Below, piece by piece: positions 11,397 to 22,272 of a stretch of DNA of 64,000 bases; the first letter of the stretch is position 1, and the number at the start of each line of letters is the position of its first letter. The notes beneath the pieces were generated by a model, which was given only the letters and a program-made list of their open reading frames with translations, did not search any database and was not told where the DNA came from. Origin of the DNA: Cladopsammia gracilis (taxonomy: Eukaryota > Cnidaria > Anthozoa > Scleractinia > Dendrophylliidae). The position numbers and the translations under genes are program-made. The DNA lies in assembly GCA_022457155.1 (NCBI GenBank), contig JAJGOT010000138.1, positions 1,302,501-1,366,500 of the forward strand, in the 5' to 3' direction.

Positions 11397-11640
11397 TTGA
11401 CACTTGTTTCATCTACTGTCCATAGTATTGCTTGTAATTACAAATGGTGGAACATCAGATATATTCACCAACAAGATAGTCTTTACAGTATTTTTTTTAA
11501 AAAGATTAAACTGAGTAAACACTGTGCTAATGGGTTTAATGTACCCAAAAGAAATATTTTGTTGTCTGGAGATGTGGAATTAAATCCAGATCCTGTTACA
11601 AATAATAATAGCTCACTAGCATTAATATCCAGTACCAGTG
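11397..11640 (+). pseudogene. 2A-like motif-bearing N-terminal part of a mobile-element protein
   Basis: The frame contains 'NILLSGDVELNPDP' (~11555-11600), which matches the 2A ribosome-skipping signature D-V/I-E-x-N-P-G-P except that the Gly before the final Pro is Asp. The Gly-Pro junction is where skipping occurs in known 2A peptides, so activity is doubtful. 2A-like motifs are known in N-terminal regions of some invertebrate non-LTR elements. The frame is cut at 11640 by a hAT-like insertion; beyond it the same frame resumes with an OTU domain (13195-13627). Confidence 0.6.
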
Positions 11641-13194
11641 TACCCTGGGTGCCAGAGGTTTTTATTTTTTAGTGAAAACGGCGAATTTGAGCGGCGAAGC
11701 CGCGACAACGAGGCGCAACGCGCCGAGAAAAAATAAAAACCTCTGGGCACTCAAGTACACAACCTCATTTCCATGCGATTTGTGGATCGGATATCTCACC
11801 AAACCGGTTTTAAACCTTGGGGACCAACGCGTGTCTGTTCGTTTACATTAAATCTAACAGCTGACATGTTTAAAACGCGGTCGAGACAGAAATATTAAAT
11901 CAAATCCACTCCAGTGGAAAAGATACATCGATGACATTTTTTCACTGTAGAGTGTCGAGAAAAAGGAGATAGAAGATTTTATTGTCCTTGCAAACAAACA
12001 TTAATCTCAGACAAAGAAGTAAACTTTCTGGATACAACCGTTTTCAAAGGCGAGAGAGATTTAACAAACAAAGAATCCTTGATATCCGCATGCAATTAAT
12101 ACAGTACAGCTATTTCTCTTCCTGTCACCTACCAGTGGTCAGCGAAATCGTTCAGCGAGAATAACTGCAACTCCAAAGCACGCCTCCGTGCTAGAGATAA
12201 AAAATTTTCCTCGTTCAAACAAAACTCTAAAGGTCACACTCCACGATAACACGAATTAATAAGTCGTGTCTGGCCGGTCAACACCTCTTTTCAAGACATC
12301 CTTGCGCTGAATAAATTTCAACAGCGCTTCTTTCTAAACTGGCTTCAGTTCTCTGATATTTTGAAAATTTAGATACTAAAGAGTAATCCACAGCGTTTCT
12401 TAAAGATCGCAAAAAGCCGCGATCTCTATCTACGTCCGCCATTGTTGTTTGTGTGGCTTCAATTTAGGAAACCGGTTTTTCACGCGCCCGTTGCGAATTG
12501 TTTTGGTCCAGCCAATCGAAGTTGCTGTTGCATCGTTAACTCCCGGTAGAGTCTGGAAACAAGTAGGAGTAACCAATCAGCGACCTAGTTCAGATTCTGA
12601 ACTAGATCCTCGCATGGAAATGAGGTTGTATATTCGAGTGACCAGAGGTCCGTCTCGCGAGCTTCTTCTAACCGTTTATACGGTTAAAGTGCACCTAACC
12701 CTCAATTTTTTTTTTCGCTTAATCAACTCTATGTACGTTGAAAAGTCGAATAGTGAAATATTTCTTGTTTTTAACGTAGCGATTGTGAGTTATAGAGATT
12801 TGAATTTACAAAATGCTAATTTGATGACGTCATTTTAGGATTTTGCCATTATTTCTACGTCAATTTACAATACGCAGTATACGGCTTAAGGAAAATCAAT
12901 TTGAGAAATACTTAAATATAAACCGTGGACACTCAATTGATTCGTAAAAAATATTCCTTGGAGGTAAAAACAAGTAGTTGTATAATAAATGAATCCTAAA
13001 ATGACATCATCAAATTAGCATTTTGTAAATTCAAATCTCTATAACTCACTAACACGACGTTAAAAACAAGAAATATTTAACTATTCAACTTTTCAACGTA
13101 CATAGAGTCGATTAAGCAAAAAACAATTTTCGGGTTAGGTGCACTTTAATTTCACTCATGATATTCAGAGAACGGACCTCTGGATCCAGGGTGG
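11641..13194. mobile_element. Non-autonomous hAT-like transposon with an 8-bp target duplication
   Basis: An identical TACCAGTG lies on both sides (11633-11640 and 13195-13202). The terminal inverted repeats read ACCCTGGGTGCCAGAGG at the left and, on the reverse strand at the right, ACCCTGGATCCAGAGG. An 8-bp duplication is characteristic of hAT elements. Inside are sub-terminal inverted copies of 'ccagaggtttttatttttt' (11652-11671 versus 11727-11746) and an inverted pair around 12660-13140. No transposase is recognisable. Confidence 0.7.
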
Positions 13195-13627
13195 TACCAG
13201 TGCTGATTTCTTGTTGAATTATAGAATGCAAAGACATTGTTTAAGACCATTAGATATAGGTGGTGGAGGTGATTGCTTTTTTAAATTAGTATCACATCAG
13301 TTATATGGTGATTCAAGTCATTACTTAGCAATAAGGCACACAGCTGTCAAGTACTTAAGAGAAAATCCAGAGCGATTCATAGAAAGTATTCTACGTGGAT
13401 CATGGTCACAATATTTGTGTAACATGTTTATGCAAGGAACATGGGCTGACCACATAGTAATACAAGCTGTGGCAGATTCGTTTAATTTAAATATTCATTT
13501 TGTAGAGCAATTCTTAGAAATTACTGTAATTCAAGCTATTGATCAGGCAGTACAAAATGTTAGGTCTATATATTTGGATCATATTGATGAAATACGTTAT
13601 GTTTCGACATATATCTCGAGAAAATAA
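13195..13627 (+). pseudogene. OTU-domain (cysteine protease-like) part of the 2A element
   Basis: The frame encodes 'LRPLDIGGGGDCFFKLVSHQLYG', the OTU Asp/Cys box (cited as a motif; the key residues are D and C of GDC). It continues with 'GTWADHIVIQAVADSFN' and ends 'HIDEIRYVSTY'. In OTU proteins a catalytic His precedes the Tyr in the last motif; here it is Arg. OTU enzymes cleave ubiquitin-type isopeptide bonds, but this copy probably lost catalysis. Frame continuity across the hAT-like insertion shows it belongs to the 11397-11640 protein. Confidence 0.7.
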
Positions 13628-13829
13628 TGATTATACTCAGAGTGACGTATTAGTCTCAACATTTCGCCAACCCTAACCCTAACCTCGGTTTAGTATTTAT
13701 TACAGTAAGCACATGTCCTCTCAGGGGAATATTTTTTTTCATGTCTCAGCATATTTTGCTAGAGAAAATGCTTGCTCTCGCTTATTTTGCTAGAGAAAAC
13801 GCTTGCGATCAGAGAAAAGACCAACCAAC

Positions 13830-14890
13830 TAGCCAACCAACCAAGCAACCAACTAACCAACCAGCCAACCAACCAAACAGCAAACCAGCCAGCCAACCAA
13901 CCAACCAACCAATAAACCAACCAGCCAACCAACCAAACAGCCAAGCAACCAACCAACAAACCACCCAGCCAACCAACCAGCCAACCAACCAACCAACCAA
14001 ACACCCAGCCAACAAACCAATCAAACAACCAGCAAACCAACCAAACAGCCAACCTGCCATCCAGCCAACCAACCAGCCAACCAGCCAACCAGCCAACCAA
14101 CCAGCCAACAAACTAGCCAACCAGCCAACCTGCCAACCAGTCAACCAACCAGCCAACCAGCCATCCAGCCACCCAACCAACCAACCAGCCAACAAACCAT
14201 CCAGCCAACTAACCAGCCAACAAACCAACAAAACCACCCAGCCAACCAAACAACCAGCCAACCAGCCAACCAACCAGCCGACCAGCCAACTATCCAACCA
14301 ACCAACCAGCCAACAAACCACCCAACCAGCCAACAAACCAGCCAACCAGCCAACCAACCAACCAGTCAACCGGTCAACCGGCCAACCAACCAACCAACCA
14401 ACCAACCAACCAACCATCCAACCAACCAACCAACCAACCAACCATCCAACCAACCAACCAACCAACCAACCAACCAACCAACCATCCAACCATCCAACCA
14501 GCCAACCAACCAATCAACCATCCAACCAACCAACCAACCAGCCACCCAACCAACCAACCATTCACCCAACCAACCAATCAGCCACAAACCACCCAACCAG
14601 CCAACCAACCAACCAGTCAACCGGCCAAGCAGCCAAGCAGCCAACCAGCCTACCAACCAGCCAACCAGCCAACCAACCAACCAGCCAACCAAATAACCAG
14701 CCAACCAATCAACGAGTCAACCAGCCGACCAACCAACCAGCCAACCAATCAATGAGCCAACCAGCCGACCAGCCAACCAACTAACCAGCCAACCAGCCAA
14801 CAAACCAACCAGCCAACCAAACAGTCAACCGGCCAACCAGCGAACCAACCAACTAGTCAACCAGACAGCCAGCCAGCCAACCAACCAGCC
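13830..14890. repeat. CCAACCAA/CCAGCCAA tandem array, left arm
   Basis: About 1.06 kb of 4-bp-based repeats built from ccaa, ccag and ccat. Because 12 bp is a multiple of three and no stops occur, the + strand appears to encode Pro-Thr-Asn-Gln repeats and the - strand Gly-Trp-Leu-Val repeats. These are artefacts of the array, not evidence of a gene. Confidence 0.85.
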
Positions 14891-15187
14891 AAGTGTAGTA
14901 TTTTCTACAACATGAGGTAAACAAAACAAATATAGAGCAGCTGGAGGGATTCTTGCACTGCCAACTAGGAAAAGAGAAAACAACCCCACAAAAAAAGGAA
15001 GAAAGGCTGACAGCGCTGTTCGTGACTCCACTAGCACGACGCATGCAAGGAGCAAGAGCAAGAGTAAGAGCTCTAGCCTATGGCATGAAAGGTTTTCCTG
15101 AGAACCAAGCTCTTTGCGAAAACAGTGCTATTTGTAATAAGGCAAACTTCCTAAATGGTCTTTGGCATATTTTCTAATTCACGTCAT

Positions 15188-15825
15188 CTAGTCCATTGAG
15201 CATATTTGAGTATTTTCACTCTTTTCCACTTCCCTCCCAAGTTCTCTTCCCGCTTCTTTTTCTCCTTCTCTTTTTTGGGGGAAAAAATGGGCAAAGACCT
15301 CTTGTGTTTTTGCATTTTGTGCAATACAGAGAACTAAGAAACCGACAGAGAACATGCCACCAAATATGGTGAGGAGTACTGGAGTTCTGCTGGCAACAGG
15401 CTTTGCAGCATTTGCAGCAGAAACAATTTCGTTGTTTTTTTTTTGTACAGAAGCGTTGCTGCTATCTTCATTGTTGTCAAGAATCCCCTTTTTGTCGTCA
15501 ACGTTTCCTTCTAAATTCTGGAGCATATTGTCAATGTCCTCCACATCCTCAAAATGGCTTTCTTGTCCTACCAGAACATCCATTTTTTCTTGTAAGTTTC
15601 CCATTGTTGACACAAGCTTTCGCAGTGTCTAGTGTCTCTGTGGAGTCTGTGGCAGGGTTCTCTGTATCCGCGATGGGTTTGTCCACAACGTTTTCTTTGG
15701 TAGATTCCCCCCAGATTTTGTATAGCCGTGTTGTGCCAATTCCATATCTTTTTCTTATAGAAACGGCGGACTCCTTGCCATGCAAGGCAACGATTTCTTG
15801 GATCTCTTTTTGCGAAAGCTCTTTG
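15188..15825 (-). pseudogene. Helix-turn-helix/coiled-coil/TM protein at the centre of the fold-back element
   Basis: On the minus strand a helix-turn-helix-like segment ('SAVSIRKRYGIGTTRLYKIW', ~15765-15705) is followed, after a frame change near 15630, by a coiled-coil stretch ('NLQEKMDVLVGQESHFEDV'). Next come a Ser/Asn-rich part, one membrane segment ('VLLTIFGGMFSVGFLVLCIA') and a charged tail to 15188. No ATG opens the helix-turn-helix frame, so the gene is either broken or spliced. The 3' end lies in the left arm and is duplicated in inverted form in the right arm. The function is unknown; a DNA-binding role is inferred from the HTH only. Confidence 0.45.
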
Positions 15826-16396
15826 CTTCAGGCATTTTCAATATCCTGTCCAAGAATCTGACCAAGATCCTTGGACAGCAGGAGCATCAGCAGGAGCATC
15901 CCAAACCGAGCTCCTCGCCATCTTTGGTGGCATGTTCTCTGTCGGTTTCTTAGTTCTTTGTATTGCACAAAATGCAAAAACACGAGGTCTTTGCCCATTT
16001 TTTTCCTAAAAAAGAAGGAGAAGGAGAAAAGGAAGAAGCAGGAAGAGAACTTGGGAGGGAAGTGGAAAAGAGTGAAAATACTCAAATATGCTCAATGGAC
16101 TAGATGACGCGAATTAGAAGAATATGCCGCAGACCATTTAGGAAGCTTGCCTTATTACAAATAGCACTGTTTTCGCAAAGAGCTTGGTTCTCAGGAAAAC
16201 CTTCCATGCCATAGGCTAGAGCTCTTACTCTTGCTCCTTGCATGCGTTGTGCCAGTGGAGTCACGAGCAGCGCTGTCAGCCTGTCTTTCTTTTTATGTGG
16301 GGTTGTTTTCTCTTTTCCTAGTTGGCAGTGCAAGAATCCCTCCAGCTGCTCAATATTTGTTTTGTTTACCTCATGTTGTAGAAAATAACCCCACAC

Positions 16397-17090
16397 TTGG
16401 CTGGTTGGCTGGTTGGTTGGTTGGCTGGCTAGTTGGTTGGTTGGTTGGTTGGTTGGTTGGTTGGCTGGTTGGCTGGTTGGCTGGTTGGCTGGCTGGTTGG
16501 TTGGCTAGTTGGTTGGTTGGTTGTTTGGATGGTTGGCTGTTTGGCTGGTTGGTTGGTTGGTTGGTTTTGTTGGTTGACTGGTTGGCTGGTTGGTTGGTTG
16601 TTGGTTGGCTGGCTGGTTGGCTGACTGGTTGGTTGGCTGGATGGTTTGTTGCCTGGTTGGTTTAGTTGGTTTGTTGGCCGGTTGGCCGGTTGGCCGGTTG
16701 GTTGATTGGTTGGTTGGCTGAGAGGTTTGTTGGCTGGTTGGTTTGTTGGCTAGTTGGCTGGTTCGTTGGTTGGTTGGCTGGGTGGTGTGTTGGCTGGTTG
16801 GTTTTGTTGACTGGTTGGCTGGTTTTGTTGGTTGGCTGGGTGGTTTGTTGGTTTGTTGGCTGGTTGGCTGGGTTGTGTGTTGGCTGATTGGTTTGTTGGT
16901 TTGTTGCTTAGCTGGTTGGCTGTTTGGTTGGTTGGTTGGTTGGTTGGCTGGGTGGTTTGTTAGCTGGTTGGTTGGTTGGTTGGCTGTTTGGTTGGTTGGC
17001 TGGTTGTTTGGCTGGTTGGCTGGTCGATTGGTTGGTTGGTTGGCTGGTTGACTGGTTTGTTGGCTGGTTGGTTGGCTTGTTGGTTGGTCT
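16397..17090. repeat. GGTTGGTTGGCT tandem array, right arm
   Basis: This is the reverse-complement counterpart of the left-arm array, about 0.7 kb. It reads as Gly-Trp-Leu-Val on + and Pro-Thr-Asn-Gln on -, again a repeat artefact. Confidence 0.85.
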
Positions 17091-17179
17091 TTTCTGTAAC
17101 CGCAAGCATTTTCTCTAGCAAAATAAGTGAGAACAAGCATTTTCTCTAACAAAATATGCTAGGACATAATAAAAAGAAA

Positions 17180-17480
17180 TCCGCTATTTTGGTGCTCCAA
17201 AAAGGTAGCCGAAATCTTTGGTAGCCCTGACAAATTTTGCGCCTCGATTACTTTAAAATTCCACGGTCAGCGTGGTTGGCGATCCTGCCTCACCTTATAG
17301 TGTGTAGTATAGGGGGTTGTTTTGTCTGGCCCCACCCCATGGAGCCTTACTAGAATACTTACCGTCCCTCTCCCCAAGCGAACTAGGGGGCCGAGTAAGC
17401 TTGGGGAGAGGGACGGCAAGTATTCTAGGAAGGCTCCGTGGGGTAATTTCGTGGGGTGAGGCCGGACAAACAATCCAATA
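17180..17480. repeat. Dispersed repeat with an internal palindrome
   Basis: This is the inverted counterpart of 10080-10330. Within it, 'ggccccaccccatggagcctt' (17329-) and its near reverse complement (to ~17465) form an imperfect palindrome of about 60-bp arms around 'gaactagggggccgagtaagctt'. Confidence 0.55.
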
Positions 17481-17579
17481 CTACTCACAGACATCGTTTG
17501 GACAGCTTCAGGGTTGCCCTTTTTTCTGTTGTTTTGTTTTCGTCGTTTTCGAGAAATAACGTATGCAAAAAAATCATAG

Positions 17580-17830
17580 GCGCCTAAGAGCCAACCGTGA
17601 ATAAGAAATGCTAACATGTCACGACACTGACATGGTTCGATATTTTTTAAAATTAAATGTGCGGATTTTTTAAAATCATTTTAATATTGTCCAGTTCGAA
17701 AAAAAAGGTGCTGAGTGTGAATCGCCGAGTGCAAATCCCGGCGCTAGCCCTCAAGACCATCGAGGAACACATGCTCAATGAAGACTAAATTTTGTTATTT
17801 GAAGGTAGATATGCATCAAAACGCGTATCT
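17580..17830. repeat. Partial copy of the TIR-bounded tRNA-bearing repeat
   Basis: It begins with 'gcgcctaagagccaaccgtgaataagaaatgctaac', as at 37360, and carries a degenerate tRNA-like block near 17710-17770. The outer part of the repeat is missing. Confidence 0.5.
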
Positions 17831-19889
17831 CGATTTGAAAATCCTTTTAAATTGATTTTGTATGTTGCATTAAAGACTCCAAATGTGAAACATCTTATGG
17901 CTGGCCAGCAAGAACTCACTTCAAGCTGCCTAAAGCTGTATTTTAAGTGCCCGACCACGCACAGCGGACCCATCTGCCACTGTAGCAAAGCATGTCGGAA
18001 ATTCAACGGCACAACTGAAATGGAACTTCCCGCCCGAAAATTTTAACAAAATAGTAGAAGTCTGGAAGCGCTTCGGATATCAAGCATTTCGACCACGGCA
18101 GGGGATGGGAAATGGCCCACAACTCACAATGCTGCCCCGTTTCTGATCCGAAATGATTCAAGACTTTCCCGCCGGCTCATCTTGTGCACAACGGCTAGTT
18201 TTTATCTCCTGCAGCGCTGCTTTGGGCCGAGGTGGCAAGGACACACACTCAATTCTTCGAGAGGTGCCAGGGACTTAAGAATTACCTGACTTCATGATGT
18301 CCTTCCATCGCCGAGCGGGCCTTAAACATGGTTTAAACCAGCACTCAAGCACTGAGTTGTTTGCTGTTCAGCCATGTTGTCGCAAGTGGCAAACATGCCT
18401 TAAATAGCGTTATGTTCTTTCAGGTCGTTGGTGCTGATCAGGAGTATTGCAGTCGCATTTTCTCACGGCCAATCTGCTTCATAATGGCGTCGAAATCACG
18501 CTCTGAATGTACAGTCAAAGCACTAGAGCGCCCGAACTCTGCTTTTTTCAGGTGGAATTAGTCAAATTTTAGGGTTAGTGCCAATTCGACAAGGGTTTGT
18601 GATATTAGTCGTTGTACGATAAAATGAGACAAATCTGAGTAAGAAAAAAAAAAATTTAAAAAGGCATTAAATTCGACATAGGTCGGTTATGCTCTCAGCC
18701 CTTTTTATATCGATGGGCTTAGCCTAACAGCAGAGCTCTCTTAACAGAAACGGTGATGATAAGCTTAACTTAGGTGAAAGGTCGGAAGCACAAGAAAAAT
18801 TAGCCTGAATTAAGATTGACGACTGGGCTATTTTTCAATTTTAGCAATTCTTAAAACAGTATTACGCGATTGTCTGCACAGTACATTTAGATTGCACGAA
18901 AGCTCACAAAAACAACTTTTTCTCGGTCTAGAATAACTGGTATGACTACTTTCCGAATAAAATAGACCTGTTGTTTATCGAAAATTGCAGAGAAACTGAT
19001 TTGCAAAAAATACACAGACATCTTTGCGCAAGGCGACGCGGATGAAGGTAGAACTATAAAATCCAAGTCTTGTTTTGTTTACACAAAATCCCTTTTCAAG
19101 CTGTGTTATGATTAAACAAACACATCAAAATGGAAATCTTCTTTTGAAACATTTTATTCAAATATCCGTTAGTTTATGTTTAAAAGCAAAAAGCATACCA
19201 TTTAATAGCGCATCAAGGAGCTGTCTGGCTGAGTGCATGGCAAAATTCAAGATGTCAATCCGACTGAATTTGAGCATGTTTTATATTTATAAAAATTTCT
19301 CCAAAACTTACGAGAACACAAAGAAAACGTCAATCACAAATTGATATCAACATAAATTCCCATAGAAAAATGTAATTTATTTTACTGTTAGGTCTCTCGG
19401 CTGCTTGAAAATTCTTTAAAACTCCGCTTCTTCGCGGGTTCTGAATTTGCTCGAAGCAAGATTTCATTGCTTAAAGCTTTTCTTTTTCTGAGTATTCTTT
19501 AAAGCTTTCTTTTTCTATTTTGAATATTTTAAATGTGTTATTGCAAAATCGCGGCCAGTTTTTGGAAATCGCAGGCTAAGGGAGTTAAGCTCAAAAACAA
19601 ACTACTTCGACGATCTACTAGCTTCAATTCAAAACGAAATCAGGTTTAAAAATAAGCACTTAGCTCTATATTCCTCCAAAAACGCTTGACTTGCAGAGTT
19701 ACGCAGCCTCAAATGCCGTCTTGACCACTGTTTAAGAAATGTGAAACCTGTCTTGAGTAGCAAACCACGAAAAAATGCAGGGAAAACGACTTTCACCGCT
19801 AAACACATTACAAAGTGTTTACTGTAGCTGACGTAACGGCGGCTGTGTAGCTGCGCGAAAAACAAAGCCTTTGTGACGGACCCATGCAT

Positions 19890-20000
19890 CCGCGAAACAT
19901 CCCGCTAGTCATGACCATGAAAAATGAAGGGCATACGAGGTTCTATACGTATGAAGCTCCGTGAGCGGGCCTTTGGCCCGCAAGAGCTCCTCTAATAATC
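19890..20000. repeat. Dispersed repeat shared with 130-235
   Basis: The text 'tagtcatgaccatgaaaaatgaagg...ggttctatacgtatg...gctccgtgagc' matches the start of the window with about 80% identity by eye. It has no coding potential. Confidence 0.5.
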
Positions 20001-20225
20001 ACAGAATAAACTCTAAGGAACTGAAAACAATTGAAAGAAACTATTATTCCAACAGAGACATTACATTCTTAGAAAGACTTAGATCTTTATCCATGATCGA
20101 AGAAACGATATCTCACAAGTCATACTACAGTGTATAATGCATGTATATACGTATGTAGTAAAACAAAATTATGCATATACGCGTGACATGCTGACAATAG
20201 CCTATTGTTAAAGTATGCTAATAAC

Positions 20226-20357
20226 AGAAGGTTACTGGTTACATAACAAATATTTCTTTCTATGTCTACAATTAAGTGGATACAAACTCATTTATGTATT
20301 TTTGTATCCACTTGAAGACATAGAAAGAAACATTTGTCATGTAACCAGTAACCTTCT
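20226..20357. mobile_element. Palindromic MITE
   Basis: The left end AGAAGGTTACTGGTTACA and the right end TGTAACCAGTAACCTTCT are perfect inverted repeats, and most of the 132 bp folds into one long hairpin, with arms continuing through 'tttctttctatgtct' and its complement. It lies just upstream of TRPA exon 4. Confidence 0.7.
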
Positions 20358-20491
20358 AACACTTACCTATATATATACCTTGTGCCTCGTGGTTTCTCAA
20401 AATTCTTTGGAAGCTGTGAGGATTTGTGTTGAAGTGGAAGTGATTTACTGATTAAATTAAACTAACTGTTTGTTCATTATAATTTTTGCAG

Positions 20492-20565
20492 GAGGCCTTG
20501 CAACATCCAGTGGTCAGAATGCTGATTAAAAGAAAATGGCAGAGTTATGGGCACTGGTTCCTAAG
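20492..20565 (+). CDS. TRPA-type channel, exon 4 (pre-S1)
   Basis: The acceptor is TTTTTGCAG (ending 20491) and the donor GTAACC (20566). It enters in phase 0 from exon 3 and leaves in phase 2. It encodes 'EALQHPVVRMLIKRKWQSYG' followed by HWFL, the amphipathic pre-S1 segment. Phases match exon 5 exactly. Confidence 0.75.
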
Positions 20566-21721
20566 GTAACCTTATCTGTTACTTGTTGATCTATCGTAAT
20601 GAATATCATCACCATACAGGCATGCAAGACGTTTTCTCTGAAACTCTGAGCCGGACTAGGAAATGCAAGACAGAGGCTTCAAGATGGCTAAGTGAACGAA
20701 AAAAAACATTTTTGTGAGACCCATATATTTTTAAAACCATTTGTTTTCCCTACACTTGTAATTCATGGAGGGAATTTAATACAAAATTTGCTGTGGTGTT
20801 ACTGGGAGCGCTGGCCCATGTTCAAAGCGAATTTAATACAAAATTTTAATACAAAATTCGCTGTGGTGTTAGGGGAGTGCTGGCCTGTGTTCCAAGTCGA
20901 ATATTTATTATAATTATTGTTTATATTTTTTTTCACGGAAATTTGATGAAGTTGGCAACTTTTAACTAAAATCTTAATTTCAGTGCTTTATTTCTAGAAT
21001 TGCGACCCAAAACATCGACTGTGGGCATTTTTGCCATGAAAGTTATTTACTGCGGTAATGCTGCTAGAAGTCAAGTTTAATAATTCGTTACTTGCTTTTG
21101 TCTCTTGGTATCTGCTGTCTCTTCGCAACCAACTATTCCACCTGCTTACTTGACTGCCTGATCAATATATTGTAGGTAGCCCTTTACAACAACGCACTTC
21201 TTGTTGAAGAAGTTTCGTCGTTGATGGCGTGGCAGGAATAAAATGTTTCTTTGATATTGATTATTGTGTGGAGTGATCTTGTGCTCTTCCGTGCAAAAGT
21301 ATATCGCACTTTTAGTCCCATCTCCAATTCAGTTGCAGTGCTGTCAAGAAGGACGGTTGCAATTATTTAATAATCTGTGTATTTTCTGTGTCTTCTGGTC
21401 ACAGTTTTAACAAGGTAGTCGTTTTCCTTGTAATGAACTCTGCAACATCTTCCTTTCTCCCTCAGCTAGTATAGCTACTTGCAATTTCCTTGCCATTAAC
21501 TTGAAAAACCCTAGCACATGGTCTATGACGTTCAAATGAACCCAGTTCAGTTGGGAGCCAGTCCTCGGGGTCCATTAACGTGGATCGATCTATTACTCTA
21601 ACGCAATTTCGCATCACATAGCTTGGTCACTTAGTGCAAATGTTTGAGATGTGTACTTCCAGAAAAAGGATTTGAAATTGTAATAAATAGAAAGTGTCTT
21701 TGCTGAAACATAATTATGTTA
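20566..21721 (+). other. TRPA intron sequence without recognisable features
   Basis: I see no gene, repeat array or element ends in this AT-rich stretch apart from a short local duplication ('tttaatacaaaat...cgctgtggtgtta' at ~20775-20870). The short ORFs are unremarkable. Confidence 0.5.
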
Positions 21722-21866
21722 TGTTCTCGGGGAAAAGTTCAACACACAACAAGACACACGAGATGGTGGACCAACAACTGATTGTAATGTCAAAAGCAAG
21801 TGGTAACATACAGAGTAACCGCTGGTCACTACGGCTCACTAGAAACTATTAAATATCACTATTACA
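21722..21866 (-). repeat. 3' LTR of gypsy B
   Basis: Minus-strand ends TGTAATAGTG...CGAGAACA, 145 bp, directly after a TAGGGAGA purine tract. Boundaries are inferred from the TG...CA rule and the purine tract. Confidence 0.55.
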
Positions 21867-21983
21867 TCTCCCTACAGAGGTCTGTTGTCACGCAATGTTT
21901 CTTAGTAAAAAACTCAAACTGATCAAAATTGTGTTTGCAAGTCTCTTAACATTAATCCTTAAACTTAGAAAACTAGAAGTCCA

Positions 21984-22243
21984 GCAGTGGCGGATCCAGG
22001 GGGAGGGTCGGGGGGACCCCCACTATCAGACCTGTGTCTCCCATATGGTTCATAAAAATAATAGAATAAAATTGTTTCATACGTAGTTGTTTCACTTCCA
22101 CCAATTGACTGATTGTCAAGTTTTTGACTTAAGAAACGCTTTTCGACTCTCAGGAATGCTGTAAATGGCGTTTTAGAGGGTAAAATCGGAAACGTGCACC
22201 CGGACCCCCCGCCCCCTTTCAGAAATTCCTGGATCCGCCCCTG
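21984..22243. mobile_element. MITE with CAGTGGCGGATCCAGG ends
   Basis: The left end CAGTGGCGGATCCAGGGGG and the right end, read in reverse, CAGGGGCGGATCCAGGAATT form an inverted repeat. TCCAG flanks both sides (21979-21983, 22244-22248) as a possible target duplication. Ends of this type are common in animal hAT-like MITEs. No protein is encoded. Confidence 0.65.
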
Positions 22244-22272
22244 TCCAGTCAATGGTAAACAGGAGCATATGT

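Larger units (their letters stand above)
13741..17167. mobile_element. Fold-back element with CCAA-type tandem-repeat arms
   Basis: The outer ends match as inverted copies (ATGTCTCAGCATATTTTGC on the left and, reversed, ATGTCCTAGCATATTTTGT on the right). The left arm 13741-15375 and right arm 15911-17167 are inverted copies of each other. Each has an outer unique end, a long array of ccaaccaaccag-type units (13830-14890; 16397-17090 on the opposite strand) and an inner ~480-bp unique segment. A 535-bp centre (15376-15910) is single-copy. The arms differ in length mainly by array size. The structure fits fold-back transposons. Confidence 0.75.
4754..20491 (+). other. Large TRPA intron 3 (15.7 kb), mostly mobile elements
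   Basis: The donor is at 4754 and the acceptor at 20491. The intron holds gypsy element A, the 2A/OTU element with a hAT-like insertion, the fold-back element, several short repeats and a palindromic MITE (each listed separately). In 10330-10800 and 17830-19890 I see no gene or recognisable element beyond short simple repeats; the short ORFs there have no family-like features. Confidence 0.65.

Noticed and set aside
13668..13687. Telomere-like AACCCTAACCCTAAC
   Set aside because: Only about two and a half units; too short to be an interstitial telomere.
13741..14784. 347-residue PTNQ-repeat protein
   Set aside because: It is a translation of a stop-free 4-bp-unit DNA array, and the opposite strand is equally open. 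No gene signal supports it.
16231..17152. GWLV- and PTNQ-repeat ORFs in the right arm
   Set aside because: Same array artefact as in the left arm.
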